In this document: positions 1 through 8,908 of the stretch, in pieces
Numbering within the stretch: position 1 is the first letter of the stretch
Layout: every line of letters begins with the position of its first letter
Source of the DNA: Nocardiopsis metallicus
GTDB taxonomy: Bacteria > Actinomycetota > Actinomycetes > Streptosporangiales > Streptosporangiaceae
Assembly: GCF_014201115.1 (NCBI RefSeq)
Contig: NZ_JACHDO010000001.1
Span: 1,364,001 to 1,428,000 of the forward strand
DNA length: 64,000 nt
Reading direction: 5' to 3'
Position numbers and translations under genes: made by a program
The notes under the pieces: generated by a model
Databases searched by the model: none
What the model was told of the DNA's origin: nothing
The model's input: only the letters and a program-made list of their open reading frames with translations

Positions 1-197
1 CCGCGGGGCAGCACGCGGGCGAGTTCACCGCGGCCGATCCCGAACGCGTCTGCCTCGTCCTCCTGGTCGTCATCGACGGGCTGCACGCCTCCGCCAACAG
101 CGACACCCGGGTCGAGCACCCGGTACTGGACGGACTGGTGCAGTCCGTGGCCGAACGCGAACTGGGCCTGGCCCCGGGCACACTGAAGCCGCGCTGA
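1..197 (+). CDS. TetR-family regulator, C-terminal fragment
   Basis: The 5' end lies outside the window; the visible frame gives 64 residues ending ELGLAPGTLKPR before TGA. The leucine/valine-rich helix (VCLVLLVVIDGLHASAN) followed by a helix with Leu-Val-x-Ser-Val-Ala is typical of the ligand-binding C-terminal domain of TetR repressors, where this helix packs in the dimer interface. The helix-turn-helix is not visible, so the family call rests on the tail alone. It converges on the amidase gene and may regulate the polyamine block, but another TetR gene lies inside that block and is the better candidate. Confidence 0.6.
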   Translation, partial: AGQHAGEFTAADPERVCLVLLVVIDGLHASANSDTRVEHPVLDGLVQSVAERELGLAPGTLKPR

Positions 198-219
198 GGG
201 CTCTGCCCCCAGCGCGGCT
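187..219. terminator. Bidirectional terminator hairpin between TetR fragment and amidase
   Basis: A perfect 10-bp stem (AGCCGCGCTG / CAGCGCGGCT) with a 13-nt loop overlaps the TetR stop codon and is followed by a T-containing tract. It lies between two convergent genes. Confidence 0.6.
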
Positions 220-242
220 GACCATCTTTCCCTCCCCGGCTT

Positions 243-1985
243 CTACCGCAGGCGCGGGGTACGGGGCGGTTCCTGGCGGCGTTCTCCCGTCGCCTCGAAA
301 GCCGCCGCGATGCGCAGCAGGCGCGCGTCGTCGTAGGCGCGTCCGGCGAAGGTGAGCCCCACCGGCATGCCGGTGTCGGGCATCGTGCCCATCGGGACCG
401 TCACCGTGGGGATGCCCAGGTGGCGCCAGACCAGGTTGCCGTTGGCCACCCACACCCCGTTGCGCCAGGCGATGTCGGCGGACTCCGGGTTCACGTCGGC
501 GTCGGCCGGAGCCACGTCGGCCACCGCCGGGAAGGCGATCGCGTCCAGGCCCAGCTCGTCCAGCCAGTCCTCGAAGTCGATCCGGCGGGTGCGCTCCAGG
601 CCCCGGACACCCTCTTCCAGGTACGGGATGTCGGTGAACGAGGAGATCCCCGTGCGGCGCACGAACTCCGGGTAGGCGGCGATGTCGTCGTCGAACCCGT
701 CGTAGCGGTCCGGCAGCGCGCCCGGGACGTCCGGGAAGATCCGCGTGCCGTCCACCTGGCCCAGATCGTTCAGCTTCGGGTCGCCGTTGGCCTGGAGGAA
801 GTCCTGCCAGGCCCACGCCGACAGGTCCATCAGCTCGCGGTCCAGGTACTCCCGGCTCACCAGCCCCCGGGACTTGATGGTGGGTGCGCCCGGGCGGTCG
901 CCCTCGTAGTTGGTCACCACGGGCAGGTCGGTGTCCTGGACCGAGACCCCGGAGGCCTCCAGGTCGGCCCGTGCCTCCTCCCACAGCCGCAGCACGCTGG
1001 GCCGGGTCGCCACCCGCTGCCCGGTCGGCCCGCCGATACCGGGGTTCTCCGCGGTACCCGCCTGCGGGTCCCGGCCGGTGTAGAGCCGTGGAGCGCCGAT
1101 CCGCAGCCCGGACAGCGCCTGCCGTCCCGCGTCGGCGTCGGCCACGGCCAGGTCGGAGAAGCGGGCGGGCCGCACCCTGGAGGCCGGCGGGACCTCGATC
1201 CACGGCTGGCATCGCCAGAAGTCCCCGCGGGTCTCGGTGTCGTCGGTGACGACGACCTCCAGCAGCTCCAGCATGTCCGCCATGGTGCGGGTGTGCGGAA
1301 CCACCACGTCCATGGTGGGCACCAGCGGCCAGTTCCCCCGGATGGAGATCGCGCCCCAGGAGGGGGTGTAGGCGCACAGCGCGTTGTTGGACGCGGGCGC
1401 GCGCCCGGAGGACCAGGTCTCCTCGGCCAGGCCGAAGGCCGCGAAGCTGGCCGCGGTCGCGGTCCCCGAACCGTTGGAGGAACCGGAGGCGAAGGCCGAG
1501 GTCAGGTAGTCGCCGTTATAGGGGCTCTCGGCGCGCCCGTACACACCGCGCTGCATGCCGCCGTTGGCCATGGGCGGCATGTTGGTCAGCCCGATCAGCA
1601 CCGCCCCGCTCTCCCGCAGCCGTCCCACGGTGAACGAGTCGCGCTGGGCGATCAGGTCCTCGAAGGCGGGCGACCCGGCCGCGACGGTCAGACCGCGGGC
1701 CTGGTAGCTGTCCTTGGCGGTGAAGGGGATGCCGTCCAGCGGGCCCAGGGCCTGCCCGCGCGCCCGGCGTTCGTCGGACTCCCGGGCCTCGGCGAGGGCC
1801 TCGGGGTTCATCACCACCATGGCGTTGAGCCGGATCCCGCCCCGGTCGTAGGCCTCGATCCGGGCCAGGTAGGCGCGCACCAGCGCCTCGCTGGTGACCC
1901 GTCCCCGTTCCAGGTCCGTGCGCAGCTGCGCGATCGGGGTCTCGACGACGTCGTAGTACTCGGTCATGGCGTTGTTCTCGGTCAC
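243..1985 (-). CDS. Amidase-signature family hydrolase, possible N-carbamoylputrescine hydrolase
   Basis: About 580 residues. The amidase-signature triad is recognisable: Lys in FTAKDSY, the cis-Ser in a Gly/Ser-rich loop (ASGSSNGSG) and a nucleophile Ser in ETWSSGRAP, which replaces the usual DTGGSIR. The enzyme is therefore a divergent member of the family. The GTG start is chosen because GGAGG lies 6 nt upstream and the GTGA overlaps the stop of the agmatine deiminase gene, implying translational coupling; an ATG lies 18 nt further in. Agmatine deiminase yields N-carbamoylputrescine, and the usual next enzyme (nitrilase-type AguB) is not in the window. This amidase is the obvious candidate for that step. 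That role is inferred from context only; other amide substrates are possible. Confidence 0.85.
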   Translation of the reverse strand: MTENNAMTEYYDVVETPIAQLRTDLERGRVTSEALVRAYLARIEAYDRGGIRLNAMVVMNPEALAEARESDERRARGQALGPLDGIPFTAKDSYQARGLTVAAGSPAFEDLIAQRDSFTVGRLRESGAVLIGLTNMPPMANGGMQRGVYGRAESPYNGDYLTSAFASGSSNGSGTATAASFAAFGLAEETWSSGRAPASNNALCAYTPSWGAISIRGNWPLVPTMDVVVPHTRTMADMLELLEVVVTDDTETRGDFWRCQPWIEVPPASRVRPARFSDLAVADADAGRQALSGLRIGAPRLYTGRDPQAGTAENPGIGGPTGQRVATRPSVLRLWEEARADLEASGVSVQDTDLPVVTNYEGDRPGAPTIKSRGLVSREYLDRELMDLSAWAWQDFLQANGDPKLNDLGQVDGTRIFPDVPGALPDRYDGFDDDIAAYPEFVRRTGISSFTDIPYLEEGVRGLERTRRIDFEDWLDELGLDAIAFPAVADVAPADADVNPESADIAWRNGVWVANGNLVWRHLGIPTVTVPMGTMPDTGMPVGLTFAGRAYDDARLLRIAAAFEATGERRQEPPRTPRLR

Positions 1986-3085
1986 AGGGTCCTCCACTGG
2001 GCTCGCGGGGCGGGCTGCTGCTGGGTGATGCAGTGGATGCCGCCACCGAAGAGGAAGATGTCTCGGGCGTCGACCAGTTCGATCCGGCGACCCGGGTAGG
2101 CCTCGGCCAGGATGCCTGCTGCGACCTCGTCCTGCGGGTCGTCGAAGGCGCACAGCACCACGACCCCGTTGGCGACGTAGTGGTTGATGTAGGACCAGTC
2201 GACGAACTCGCCGTCCTCGTCCCGGATCTGCTCGGGCGCCGGTACGTCCACGATCCGCAGCGGCTCGCCTTCGGCGCCCACGGCCTGCTCCAGGACCTCG
2301 CGCAGGCCCCGCGTGACCTGGTGGTCCGGGTGGCGTGGGTCGTGCTGGCGGTGCAGCAGCACGGTGCCCGCCTCGGTGAAGGCGGCCACGATGTCCACGT
2401 GCCCGCGGGTGCCGAACTCGTCGTAGTCGCGGGTCAGCCCGCGCGGCAGCCACACGGCGTGGGCGGTGCCCAGCCTGGCGTGGATCTCCGCCTCGACCTC
2501 CGCCTTGCCCAGGTCCGGGTTGCGCCCCGGGTCCAGCTGGACGGTCTCGGTGAGCAGGACCGTGCCCGAACCGTCCACGTGGAAGCCGCCGCCCTCGTTG
2601 ACCAGCGTGCTCGGCATCCGGCGGACCCCGGCGAGCTCGGCCATCCGGCCGCCCACCAGCCGGTCCGATTCCCAGGCCGCCCACCCCTGGGCGCCCCAGC
2701 CGTTGAACACCCAGTCCACGCCCCAGACCTCACCGCCCGGCCCGTGTACGAAGGTCAGCCCGATGTCGCGCATCCAGGCGTCGTCCAGCGGCATCACCGC
2801 GGTCTCGATCCCGCCGCCGAGCAGAGCCCGGGCCGCCTCGGCGTCCTCGGGCGCGACCGCCACCGTCACGGGCTCGTGGCGGGCGATGGTGCGCGCCACC
2901 GTCGCCCACGCCCTGCGGGCCCGCTCCAGGGTGTCGCTCCCGGGCCGGCCGAAGGTGTCGTTGGCGGGCGGGAACGCCATCCACGTGCGTTCGTGCGGTG
3001 CCCACTCCGGCGGCATCACCGTGGCGGGCGAGGCGCCGCCGGACTGGTCGGCGGACTTGTGAGCGAACATCTCAATCCTTGTCAT
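1982..3085 (-). CDS. aguA: Agmatine deiminase
   Basis: A 367-residue protein of the usual length for agmatine deiminase (guanidino-group-modifying fold). It hydrolyses agmatine to N-carbamoylputrescine and ammonia in the cytoplasm. Family hallmarks are the N-terminal MPPEWAPHERTWMAFP, the WMRDIG block, NEGGGFHVDG and the C-terminal GGGIHCITQQQP, which carries the nucleophilic Cys (about residue 352). It lies downstream of the permease and amine oxidase genes and overlaps the amidase gene by 4 nt (GTGA). It would provide N-carbamoylputrescine for conversion to putrescine, the presumed substrate of the neighbouring amine oxidase. Peptidyl-arginine deiminases of the same superfamily are less likely given the context. 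Confidence 0.93.
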   Translation of the reverse strand: MTRIEMFAHKSADQSGGASPATVMPPEWAPHERTWMAFPPANDTFGRPGSDTLERARRAWATVARTIARHEPVTVAVAPEDAEAARALLGGGIETAVMPLDDAWMRDIGLTFVHGPGGEVWGVDWVFNGWGAQGWAAWESDRLVGGRMAELAGVRRMPSTLVNEGGGFHVDGSGTVLLTETVQLDPGRNPDLGKAEVEAEIHARLGTAHAVWLPRGLTRDYDEFGTRGHVDIVAAFTEAGTVLLHRQHDPRHPDHQVTRGLREVLEQAVGAEGEPLRIVDVPAPEQIRDEDGEFVDWSYINHYVANGVVVLCAFDDPQDEVAAGILAEAYPGRRIELVDARDIFLFGGGIHCITQQQPAPRAQWRTL

Positions 3086-3162
3086 GGAACAGGGCGCCGG
3101 TGGTCCCGGGGCCCGGAGCGGGGCCGGACCCGTGCTGGATCCGGCCCCCGCACCTCGAACCT

Positions 3163-4695
3163 CTAGCTCGCGGTGGGGTACTCCGTGGTCTCGAACCGGC
3201 GCCGGAAGAACTCGGGGCTGCGCAGGTACTGGACGACCATGGCCGCGCCCCCGATCACGAAGATGGCGACCCCCAGGAGGAACACCAGCCCCACCCCGCC
3301 GATCTGCGATCCGGAGCCGTAGGCCGGGTCCATGGAGTCCCAGGCGGTCTGGAAGAAGAAGACGAGCAGCAGGAGTCCGCCCAGCAGGGGTGCCACCACC
3401 TTGGTCGCCAGGCTCCGCAACGACGCGGTGGCCTCACGGCGGAAGTACCAGACGCACGCGAGGGCGGTCACGCCGTAGTAGAAGCAGACCATCATGCCCA
3501 GCGTGGTGATGGTGTCCCACAGGACGTTCTCGGAGACCACGCGCATCACCGCGTAGAAGACCGAGGCGATCACCACCGACACGACCGTCGCGTACCCGGG
3601 GGTCTTGTGCACCGGGCTGACCCGGGCGTACTTCGGGGAGAGCGCCCCGTAGTGGCCCATCGCGAGCATCGTGCGCGCCGGGGAGATCATGGTGGACTGC
3701 AGGGAGGAGGCCGAGGAGGACAGCACCGCCAGCGACATCAGGACCGCGAAGGGCCCCATCACCGGACCGGCCAGCGCCGCGAAGATGTTCTCCTGGATGT
3801 CGGTGTTGCCCAGGCCGAACTCACCGTCGGAGACACCCGCGAAGGAGAGCGTGGCCACCGACACCGCCATGTAGAGCGCCACGACCACCAGGATGGTGGC
3901 GATGGCCGCCTTGCCCGGGGTGCTCGTCGCGCCGCGGCTCTCCTCGTTCATCGTCACGACCACGTCCCAGCCCCAGTAGATGAAGACCGAGAGCGCCACT
4001 CCGGCGGCGAAGGCGGAGAAGGACTCCACCCCGAACGGGTTGAACCAGTCCAGCCGCACCGGGGTGGCATCGAACGCAGATCCAGCGCTGACCTGCATGA
4101 ACGCGGCGATCGAGAACCACGCCAGCACCACCAGTTGGAAGGTGACCAGGATGTACTGGAAGGCCTTGGTGGCCTCCAGACCCCGGTAGGAGATCCATGC
4201 GGCGGCCGCCATGAAGGCCAGGCAGGTCGCGATGTTGACCGGCACGTTGCGGGTCAGGGCGGCGATCTGCTCCTGCCCGGTCAGCTGTGCGATCGCCAGG
4301 TAGAAGAAGTCGACCGCGATGCCAGCGAGGTTGGACAGCACCAGGATGGTCGCGGCCAGCAGACACCAGCTGGCCATCCACCCGATCCAGGGGCCGAAGG
4401 CCCGGGAGGCCCACGTGAAGGTGGTGCCCGAGTCCGGCATGGCCTTGTTGAGCTGCCGGTAGCCGATCGCCACCAGCAGCATCGGAACGAAACCGACCAG
4501 CAGGATCGCGGGCAGGTGCTCACCGACGGCCGAGGCGGTCGGGCCCAGGGCACCGGAGAGCGTGTAGGCCGGGGCGATGGTGGAGACGCCGATGACCAGG
4601 CCTCCCAGGAGTCCGATGGCTCCCCTGCTGAGGCCCTTCCAGTTGTTCGGGGTGTCGGCACCTGCCTGCGCGGGCCGATCGGTGGTGTGGGTCAT
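3163..4695 (-). CDS. APC-superfamily amino acid/polyamine permease
   Basis: A 510-residue integral membrane protein with about 12 hydrophobic segments. TM1 begins at GAIGLLGGLVIGVSTIAPAYTLSGALG, the unwound-helix motif of APC transporters, and MPDSGTTFTWASRAFGPWIGWMASW is the conserved APC signature. The start is the ATG preceded by AGGAAG, not an upstream in-frame codon. It lies between the amine oxidase and agmatine deiminase genes and most likely imports putrescine, agmatine or a related amine. The substrate cannot be read from the sequence; GABA or an amino acid is also possible. A hairpin separates it from the amine oxidase gene, so it may have partly independent expression. Confidence 0.85.
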   Translation of the reverse strand: MTHTTDRPAQAGADTPNNWKGLSRGAIGLLGGLVIGVSTIAPAYTLSGALGPTASAVGEHLPAILLVGFVPMLLVAIGYRQLNKAMPDSGTTFTWASRAFGPWIGWMASWCLLAATILVLSNLAGIAVDFFYLAIAQLTGQEQIAALTRNVPVNIATCLAFMAAAAWISYRGLEATKAFQYILVTFQLVVLAWFSIAAFMQVSAGSAFDATPVRLDWFNPFGVESFSAFAAGVALSVFIYWGWDVVVTMNEESRGATSTPGKAAIATILVVVALYMAVSVATLSFAGVSDGEFGLGNTDIQENIFAALAGPVMGPFAVLMSLAVLSSSASSLQSTMISPARTMLAMGHYGALSPKYARVSPVHKTPGYATVVSVVIASVFYAVMRVVSENVLWDTITTLGMMVCFYYGVTALACVWYFRREATASLRSLATKVVAPLLGGLLLLVFFFQTAWDSMDPAYGSGSQIGGVGLVFLLGVAIFVIGGAAMVVQYLRSPEFFRRRFETTEYPTAS

Positions 4696-4823
4696 GGGTA
4701 CTTCCTGATGGTCGCCGGGATGGGTGTCGGCGCCGACGGGGCGACGCCGCGGGAACCGGTGAGCGGGGCGGGCCGAACTCACCAGGGGGCGGGGTTCACG
4801 CGCCGTTGCGTTTCCCCGGGGAC

Positions 4824-4860
4824 GGCGGGTGTCCGATCGCGATCTCACCGAACACCCGCC
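4824..4860 (-). terminator. Hairpin after amine oxidase gene (terminator or attenuator)
   Basis: Nine-bp perfect arms (GGCGGGTGT / ACACCCGCC) begin 13 nt after the amine oxidase stop codon. With no clear T tract it may only attenuate read-through into the permease gene. Confidence 0.4.
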
Positions 4861-4873
4861 CGGGTCATCCGTC

Positions 4874-6271
4874 TCAGCCGTTCGCGGCGAGGATGGCCTC
4901 CGCGGCCCGACGGCCCTGGCGCAGCGCCCCGTCCACGTGCTGGTAGCCCTCGGCGGCCAGGTCCGAGCAGGCCCAGCTGATCGGACCCACCGGGGTGCTC
5001 TGGTCGGCTCCGTAGCGGTGCAGCCCGCCCAGGTCGTAGCTGGCGGCGTAGGCGCCGCGGGTCCACTCCTCGGAGGCGAAGTCCGACTCGAAGTACACGG
5101 TCGGCTCCAGCGCCTCCTCACCGAGGTAGTTGGCGAGGGAGCGCAGGATCGCGGCGCGGCGCTGCTCCGCGGGCTGACGGAAGAGGCCGTCGGCGACCTC
5201 GTCGGAGACGAAGGCGACCAGGGTGCCGCGGGTGTCCCCGTGGTTGGTGTTGTCGTACACCTCCTGGCACAGCTCCTTGGCGCCGAAGCCGGTGCCGGAC
5301 AGGCCCTTGTCCCGCCAGAACGGGCGCTCGTAGACGGCGTGCACCTTGATGACCAGACCCATCGAGGTGTGCTGGTGCATCTGTTGCTGGAGCCACGGCA
5401 GGGCGGGCTCGAAGGAGATCCGCGAGTAGAGGTTGGGCGGCACGGCCACGATCACGTGGTCCGCCCGCACGGTTACGCGCTCGGACCGGACCAGGACCCG
5501 GCCGTCGGCCTCGTCCTCGCTCCAGCGGATGGTCCGCACCGGGGTCTCCAGGAAGACCGTGCCCTCCTCCAGGGCGGCGGCGATGTTCTGCGAGACCGAC
5601 TGCATACCGCCCACCACACGGCGGTCCAGGATGAAGTCCTCGTCCACGAGGTTGGAGAACGACCCGGCCGAGGCGGCCATCAGGACCGCCTGGAGCGCGG
5701 AGAACGCGTGGGCGGGCTTGGTCAGCATGCCGCCGGCCATGAAGATGCCGATGTTCTCCCGGGCGGCCTCGTCGTCGGTCTGCTGGCGGAGCCACTCGGT
5801 GAACGTGACGGTGTCCAGCTCGCGGGCGAGCGGGTGGGCCCAGGGGCGCTCGACGCCGATCTCGGCGACCAGCTTGTCCAGGGCCGCGATGACCCGCTCC
5901 ATCTCGGCCTCGGTCTGCTCACCGGCGGGGAACATGTCCCCGTTGAACTCGTGCCGGGAGCCGTCGGCGGCCAGGTAGACGCTGGAACCCTCGCGGTGGC
6001 GGGGATAGGTGCTCATTCCCAGCTCGTCCAGGAGCCCGAGGAGCTCGGTCTGGTCGGGTGAGACCCACTGGCCGCCGATCTCCAGGAAGGCGCCGTCGAT
6101 CTCGCGGGACCAGGTGCGACCGCCCACGCGGTCCCGGGCCTCCAGGACCGCCACGGACCGGCCGGAGGCCTGGAGGGTGCGTGCGGCCATCAGCCCAGCG
6201 GGGCCGGCGCCCACGATCACGACATCACGATCGAGGATCTCGTCGCTGCCGATGACGTGTGTGCCACTCAT
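4874..6271 (-). CDS. FAD-dependent amine oxidase, putrescine oxidase type
   Basis: A 465-residue flavin amine oxidase. The N-terminal dinucleotide-binding motif VVIVGAGPAGLMAARTL, the following E-A-R-D-RVGGRTW arginine-rich motif and the C-terminal FAD-contact segment (GALRQGRRAAEAIL) are all present. The enzyme would oxidise putrescine to 4-aminobutanal with H2O2 and ammonia. Substrate is assigned from length and neighbours (agmatine deiminase, polyamine-type permease, aminobutyraldehyde-type dehydrogenase); other mono- or polyamines remain possible. The start is the ATG with AGGAG 10 nt upstream; upstream in-frame codons would run through the operator. The promoter carries an inverted repeat that is also present before the aldehyde dehydrogenase gene. 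Confidence 0.88.
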   Translation of the reverse strand: MSGTHVIGSDEILDRDVVIVGAGPAGLMAARTLQASGRSVAVLEARDRVGGRTWSREIDGAFLEIGGQWVSPDQTELLGLLDELGMSTYPRHREGSSVYLAADGSRHEFNGDMFPAGEQTEAEMERVIAALDKLVAEIGVERPWAHPLARELDTVTFTEWLRQQTDDEAARENIGIFMAGGMLTKPAHAFSALQAVLMAASAGSFSNLVDEDFILDRRVVGGMQSVSQNIAAALEEGTVFLETPVRTIRWSEDEADGRVLVRSERVTVRADHVIVAVPPNLYSRISFEPALPWLQQQMHQHTSMGLVIKVHAVYERPFWRDKGLSGTGFGAKELCQEVYDNTNHGDTRGTLVAFVSDEVADGLFRQPAEQRRAAILRSLANYLGEEALEPTVYFESDFASEEWTRGAYAASYDLGGLHRYGADQSTPVGPISWACSDLAAEGYQHVDGALRQGRRAAEAILAANG

Positions 6272-6294
6272 GGGTGTGCTCCTTCGAACATCAA

Positions 6295-6311
6295 AATGAA
6301 CTGTATTCATT
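6295..6311. promoter_or_regulatory. Inverted-repeat operator AATGA-N7-TCATT before amine oxidase
   Basis: Perfect 5-bp arms with a 7-nt spacer lie 24 nt upstream of the amine oxidase start, in an unusually AT-rich stretch between divergent genes. The same arms and spacing occur before the aldehyde dehydrogenase gene at 8639-8657. The TetR protein encoded at 6488 is the likely binder (inference). Confidence 0.6.
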
Positions 6312-6487
6312 AACGGGGAAGGCGTCCCCGATGTCAAGTGGCTCACACTCGCCATCAGGGGGCCAAAGAGGCCGGTCAGCGGGCCGAAGGCCCACCACTA
6401 CGCCGATCCGACGCGTGCGCGCCGCTTCTACACTTGAGGGAAATCTGGTTGGTGCCCGACCGGACGGACAACAGGAAGTAGGCGTCA

Positions 6488-7156
6488 GTGACCCAGCAAG
6501 CGCGCAGCGGACGGGGAAGGGGCAGGCCCTCCTCACCCATCCTGTCCCGTGAACGCGTCAGCCAGGCGGCGATCCGGATCGTCACCGACCAGGGCTACCG
6601 CCATCTGACCATGGCCTCACTGGCCCGCGAGCTCGGGGTGGCGGCCTCGGCCCTGTACAACCACGTCTCGTCCAAACGCGACGTGCTGGTGCTCATCCAG
6701 GACCGCATCAACGAACAGATCGACTGCTCGTCCTTCGACACCGAACCCTGGGACCAGGCGCTGCGGGACTGGGCGCGCTCCTACCGGCAGTGCTTCATGG
6801 AGCACACCGCGCTCATCCCGGTCATGGCGGTGCTGCCCGTGGCCGACTCGCCCCAGACGCTGCGCATGTACGAGCGCGTCACCCGCGCCCTGCACGACGC
6901 CGGGATCGTCGGCGCGGACGCCGTGGACATCATCGTCGGCATCGAGGCGCTGGTCTTCGGTGCCGCCTACGACGCCACCGCCCCGACCGACATCTTCGAT
7001 CCGGGCAGCCTGGGGGACCTGGCCCCGACCTTCATCCGCTTCGCCGCCCAGCGCTCGCCGGACCCCCGGGCGGCCGCCGACCGGGCCTTCGAGCTCGCGC
7101 TCGACGCCCTGATCAGCGGCCTGCGCCAGAAGTTCACCGACGCCGGAGTCGACTGA
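6488..7156 (+). CDS. TetR-family transcriptional regulator of polyamine genes
   Basis: A 222-residue regulator. The N-terminal helix-turn-helix reads LTMASLARELGVAASALYNHVSSKRDV, a canonical TetR recognition helix; the rest is a helical ligand-binding domain. It starts with GTG, with AGGAAG about 9 nt upstream. It is divergent from the amine oxidase gene and convergent with the aldehyde dehydrogenase gene, and the genes on both sides share an AATGA-N7-TCATT operator. A local repressor relieved by a polyamine or aldehyde intermediate is the simplest reading, but ligand and direction of control are unknown. Confidence 0.88.
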   Translation: MTQQARSGRGRGRPSSPILSRERVSQAAIRIVTDQGYRHLTMASLARELGVAASALYNHVSSKRDVLVLIQDRINEQIDCSSFDTEPWDQALRDWARSYRQCFMEHTALIPVMAVLPVADSPQTLRMYERVTRALHDAGIVGADAVDIIVGIEALVFGAAYDATAPTDIFDPGSLGDLAPTFIRFAAQRSPDPRAAADRAFELALDALISGLRQKFTDAGVD

Positions 7157-7183
7157 GGCCCGGACCGCCGAGTCAGGCCGTCC

Positions 7184-8617
7184 TCACGCCTCCAGGGCGT
7201 GCATGACGTGCTTGACCCGGGTGTACTCCTCCACCGAGTACAGCGACAGGTCCTTGCCGTACCCGGAGGACTTGAAGCCGCCGTGCGGCATCTCCGCGGT
7301 GAGCAGCACGTGCGTGTTCACCCAGACGCAGCCGAAGTCGAGGTCGCGGGTCAGGCGCATGGCGGCGCCGTGGTCGGCGGTCCAGACGCTGGAGGCCAGC
7401 GCGTACTCCACGTCGTTGGCGAGCCGGACGGCCTCCTCCTCCGAGCTGAAGGTCTGCACGGTCAGGATCGGCCCGAAGGTCTCCTCCTGGACCAGCTCGT
7501 CGTCCTGGCGCACGCCGGTGATCACCGTCGGCTCCACGTAGAAGCCCTTGGAGCCCTCGACGGCCTTGCCCCCGGTGACCACGGTGGCGTGCTCGGGGAG
7601 CCGGGCGAGCTTGTCGGTGACCGAGGCGAAGTGACGGGCGTTGTTCAGCGGGCCGAAGTCGTTCTGGGACTCGTCGGGGTCACCGGTCCGCGTCGCACGC
7701 GCGGCCTCGGCGAGCAGCTCCACGAACTCCTCGTGCGCGCTCTCCTCGACCAGCACCCGGGTCACGGCGGTGCAGTCCTGGCCGGCGTTGAAGGTGCCGA
7801 ACTCCACCAGCGCCTTGGCTGTGGCGGGGAGGTCGGCGTCGGCGAAGACCACCGCGGGGGCCTTGCCGCCCAGCTCCAGGTGGCCGCGCTTGAGGTTCTT
7901 GGCGGCTGAGGCGGCCACGTGCTGGCCCGCGCGGACCGAACCGGTGATCGAGACCATCACGGGCTCGGGGTGCTCCACCATGAGCTGTCCGGTGCTGGCG
8001 TCGCCCAGGACCACGTTGAACACGCCGGCCGGGAAGATCTCCCCGATCAGGCGGGTGAGGACCAGGGTGGACTCGGGTGTGGTGTCCGAGGGCTTGAGCA
8101 CGACGCAGTTGCCCGCGGCCAGGGCGGGGCCGATCTTCCACACCGCCATGAGCAGCGGGTAGTTCCACGGGGCCACCTGGGCCACGACGCCGACCGGCTC
8201 GCGGCGGATGTAGGAGGTGTGGCCCTCCATGTACTCCATCGCCGCGCGGCCCTCCAGGGTGCGCGCGGCCCCGGCGAAGAAGCGCAGGTGGTCCACGCCC
8301 ATGCCGACCTCCTCCTGGGAGATGAGCCAGCGCGGCTGACCGGTGTTGCGGTGCTGGGCCTCGACGATCTCGTCGGTGTGGGCCTCCACCGCGTCGGCGA
8401 GCTTCAGCAGCAGGCGCTGGCGCTCGCCGGGCGTGGCCTTCTTCCAGGTGGCGAAGGCGTCACGGGCGGCGCCGAAGGCGGCGTCGACGTCGACCTGGTC
8501 GGAGACGGGGGAGACGGCCACCGTCGTTCCGTCCGTGGGGTTGACGACGTCGAGGTGCCCCTGTCCGTGCGCGTCGACGAATGTGCCGTTGATGAAGTTC
8601 TGCAGGCGGCTGCCCAT
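7184..8617 (-). CDS. Aldehyde dehydrogenase, gamma-aminobutyraldehyde type
   Basis: A 477-residue NAD(P)+-dependent aldehyde dehydrogenase. The general-base Glu lies in HLELGGK (residue 248) and the nucleophilic Cys in FNAGQDCTA (residue 282). The Gly-Gln-Asp-Cys-Thr-Ala form is characteristic of the PatD/aminobutyraldehyde branch and differs from betaine aldehyde dehydrogenases. N-terminal FINGTFVDAHG, APWNYPLL and the C-terminal PHGGFKSSGYGKDLS are standard for the family. It would convert 4-aminobutanal, the putrescine oxidase product, to GABA. It has its own promoter region carrying the operator shared with the amine oxidase gene. Confidence 0.9.
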   Translation of the reverse strand: MGSRLQNFINGTFVDAHGQGHLDVVNPTDGTTVAVSPVSDQVDVDAAFGAARDAFATWKKATPGERQRLLLKLADAVEAHTDEIVEAQHRNTGQPRWLISQEEVGMGVDHLRFFAGAARTLEGRAAMEYMEGHTSYIRREPVGVVAQVAPWNYPLLMAVWKIGPALAAGNCVVLKPSDTTPESTLVLTRLIGEIFPAGVFNVVLGDASTGQLMVEHPEPVMVSITGSVRAGQHVAASAAKNLKRGHLELGGKAPAVVFADADLPATAKALVEFGTFNAGQDCTAVTRVLVEESAHEEFVELLAEAARATRTGDPDESQNDFGPLNNARHFASVTDKLARLPEHATVVTGGKAVEGSKGFYVEPTVITGVRQDDELVQEETFGPILTVQTFSSEEEAVRLANDVEYALASSVWTADHGAAMRLTRDLDFGCVWVNTHVLLTAEMPHGGFKSSGYGKDLSLYSVEEYTRVKHVMHALEA

Positions 8618-8638
8618 GATGTCTCCTAGGCCACAGTT

Positions 8639-8657
8639 AAATGATCAACATTCATTT
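8639..8657. promoter_or_regulatory. Inverted-repeat operator AAATGA-N7-TCATTT before aldehyde dehydrogenase
   Basis: Perfect 6-bp arms around a 7-nt spacer lie 21 nt upstream of the aldehyde dehydrogenase start. Arms and spacing match the site at 6295-6311. The remaining sequence up to 8908 is a promoter/UTR region in which nothing else is recognised. Confidence 0.6.
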
Positions 8658-8908
8658 TAGGGGCAGGCGCAGTGAGCGGCAACACAACACTCGGCCGAGC
8701 GGCCGCGCCAGCAGTCCAGCCATCCGTCGGACCGACCACCAGAGGGTGTTTCGTGCTGGACGTGGTGGAGGACCTCAAACCCGGGAGGGACGGCACGAGG
8801 GCAGAACCGCCACGACCGGTGCGCGACTCCTCGGGCACAGTGGTGAACGACTGGGATTGCACGCCCGACAAACAGGTGAACCAGGAGCAGGGCCGTCCGG
8901 GTCCGCCG

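Noticed and set aside
420..4980. Long plus-strand open frames over the amidase, agmatine deiminase and permease genes
   Set aside because: Translations are repetitive Gly/Val/Arg/His strings with no motif; the minus-strand genes carry full catalytic motifs.
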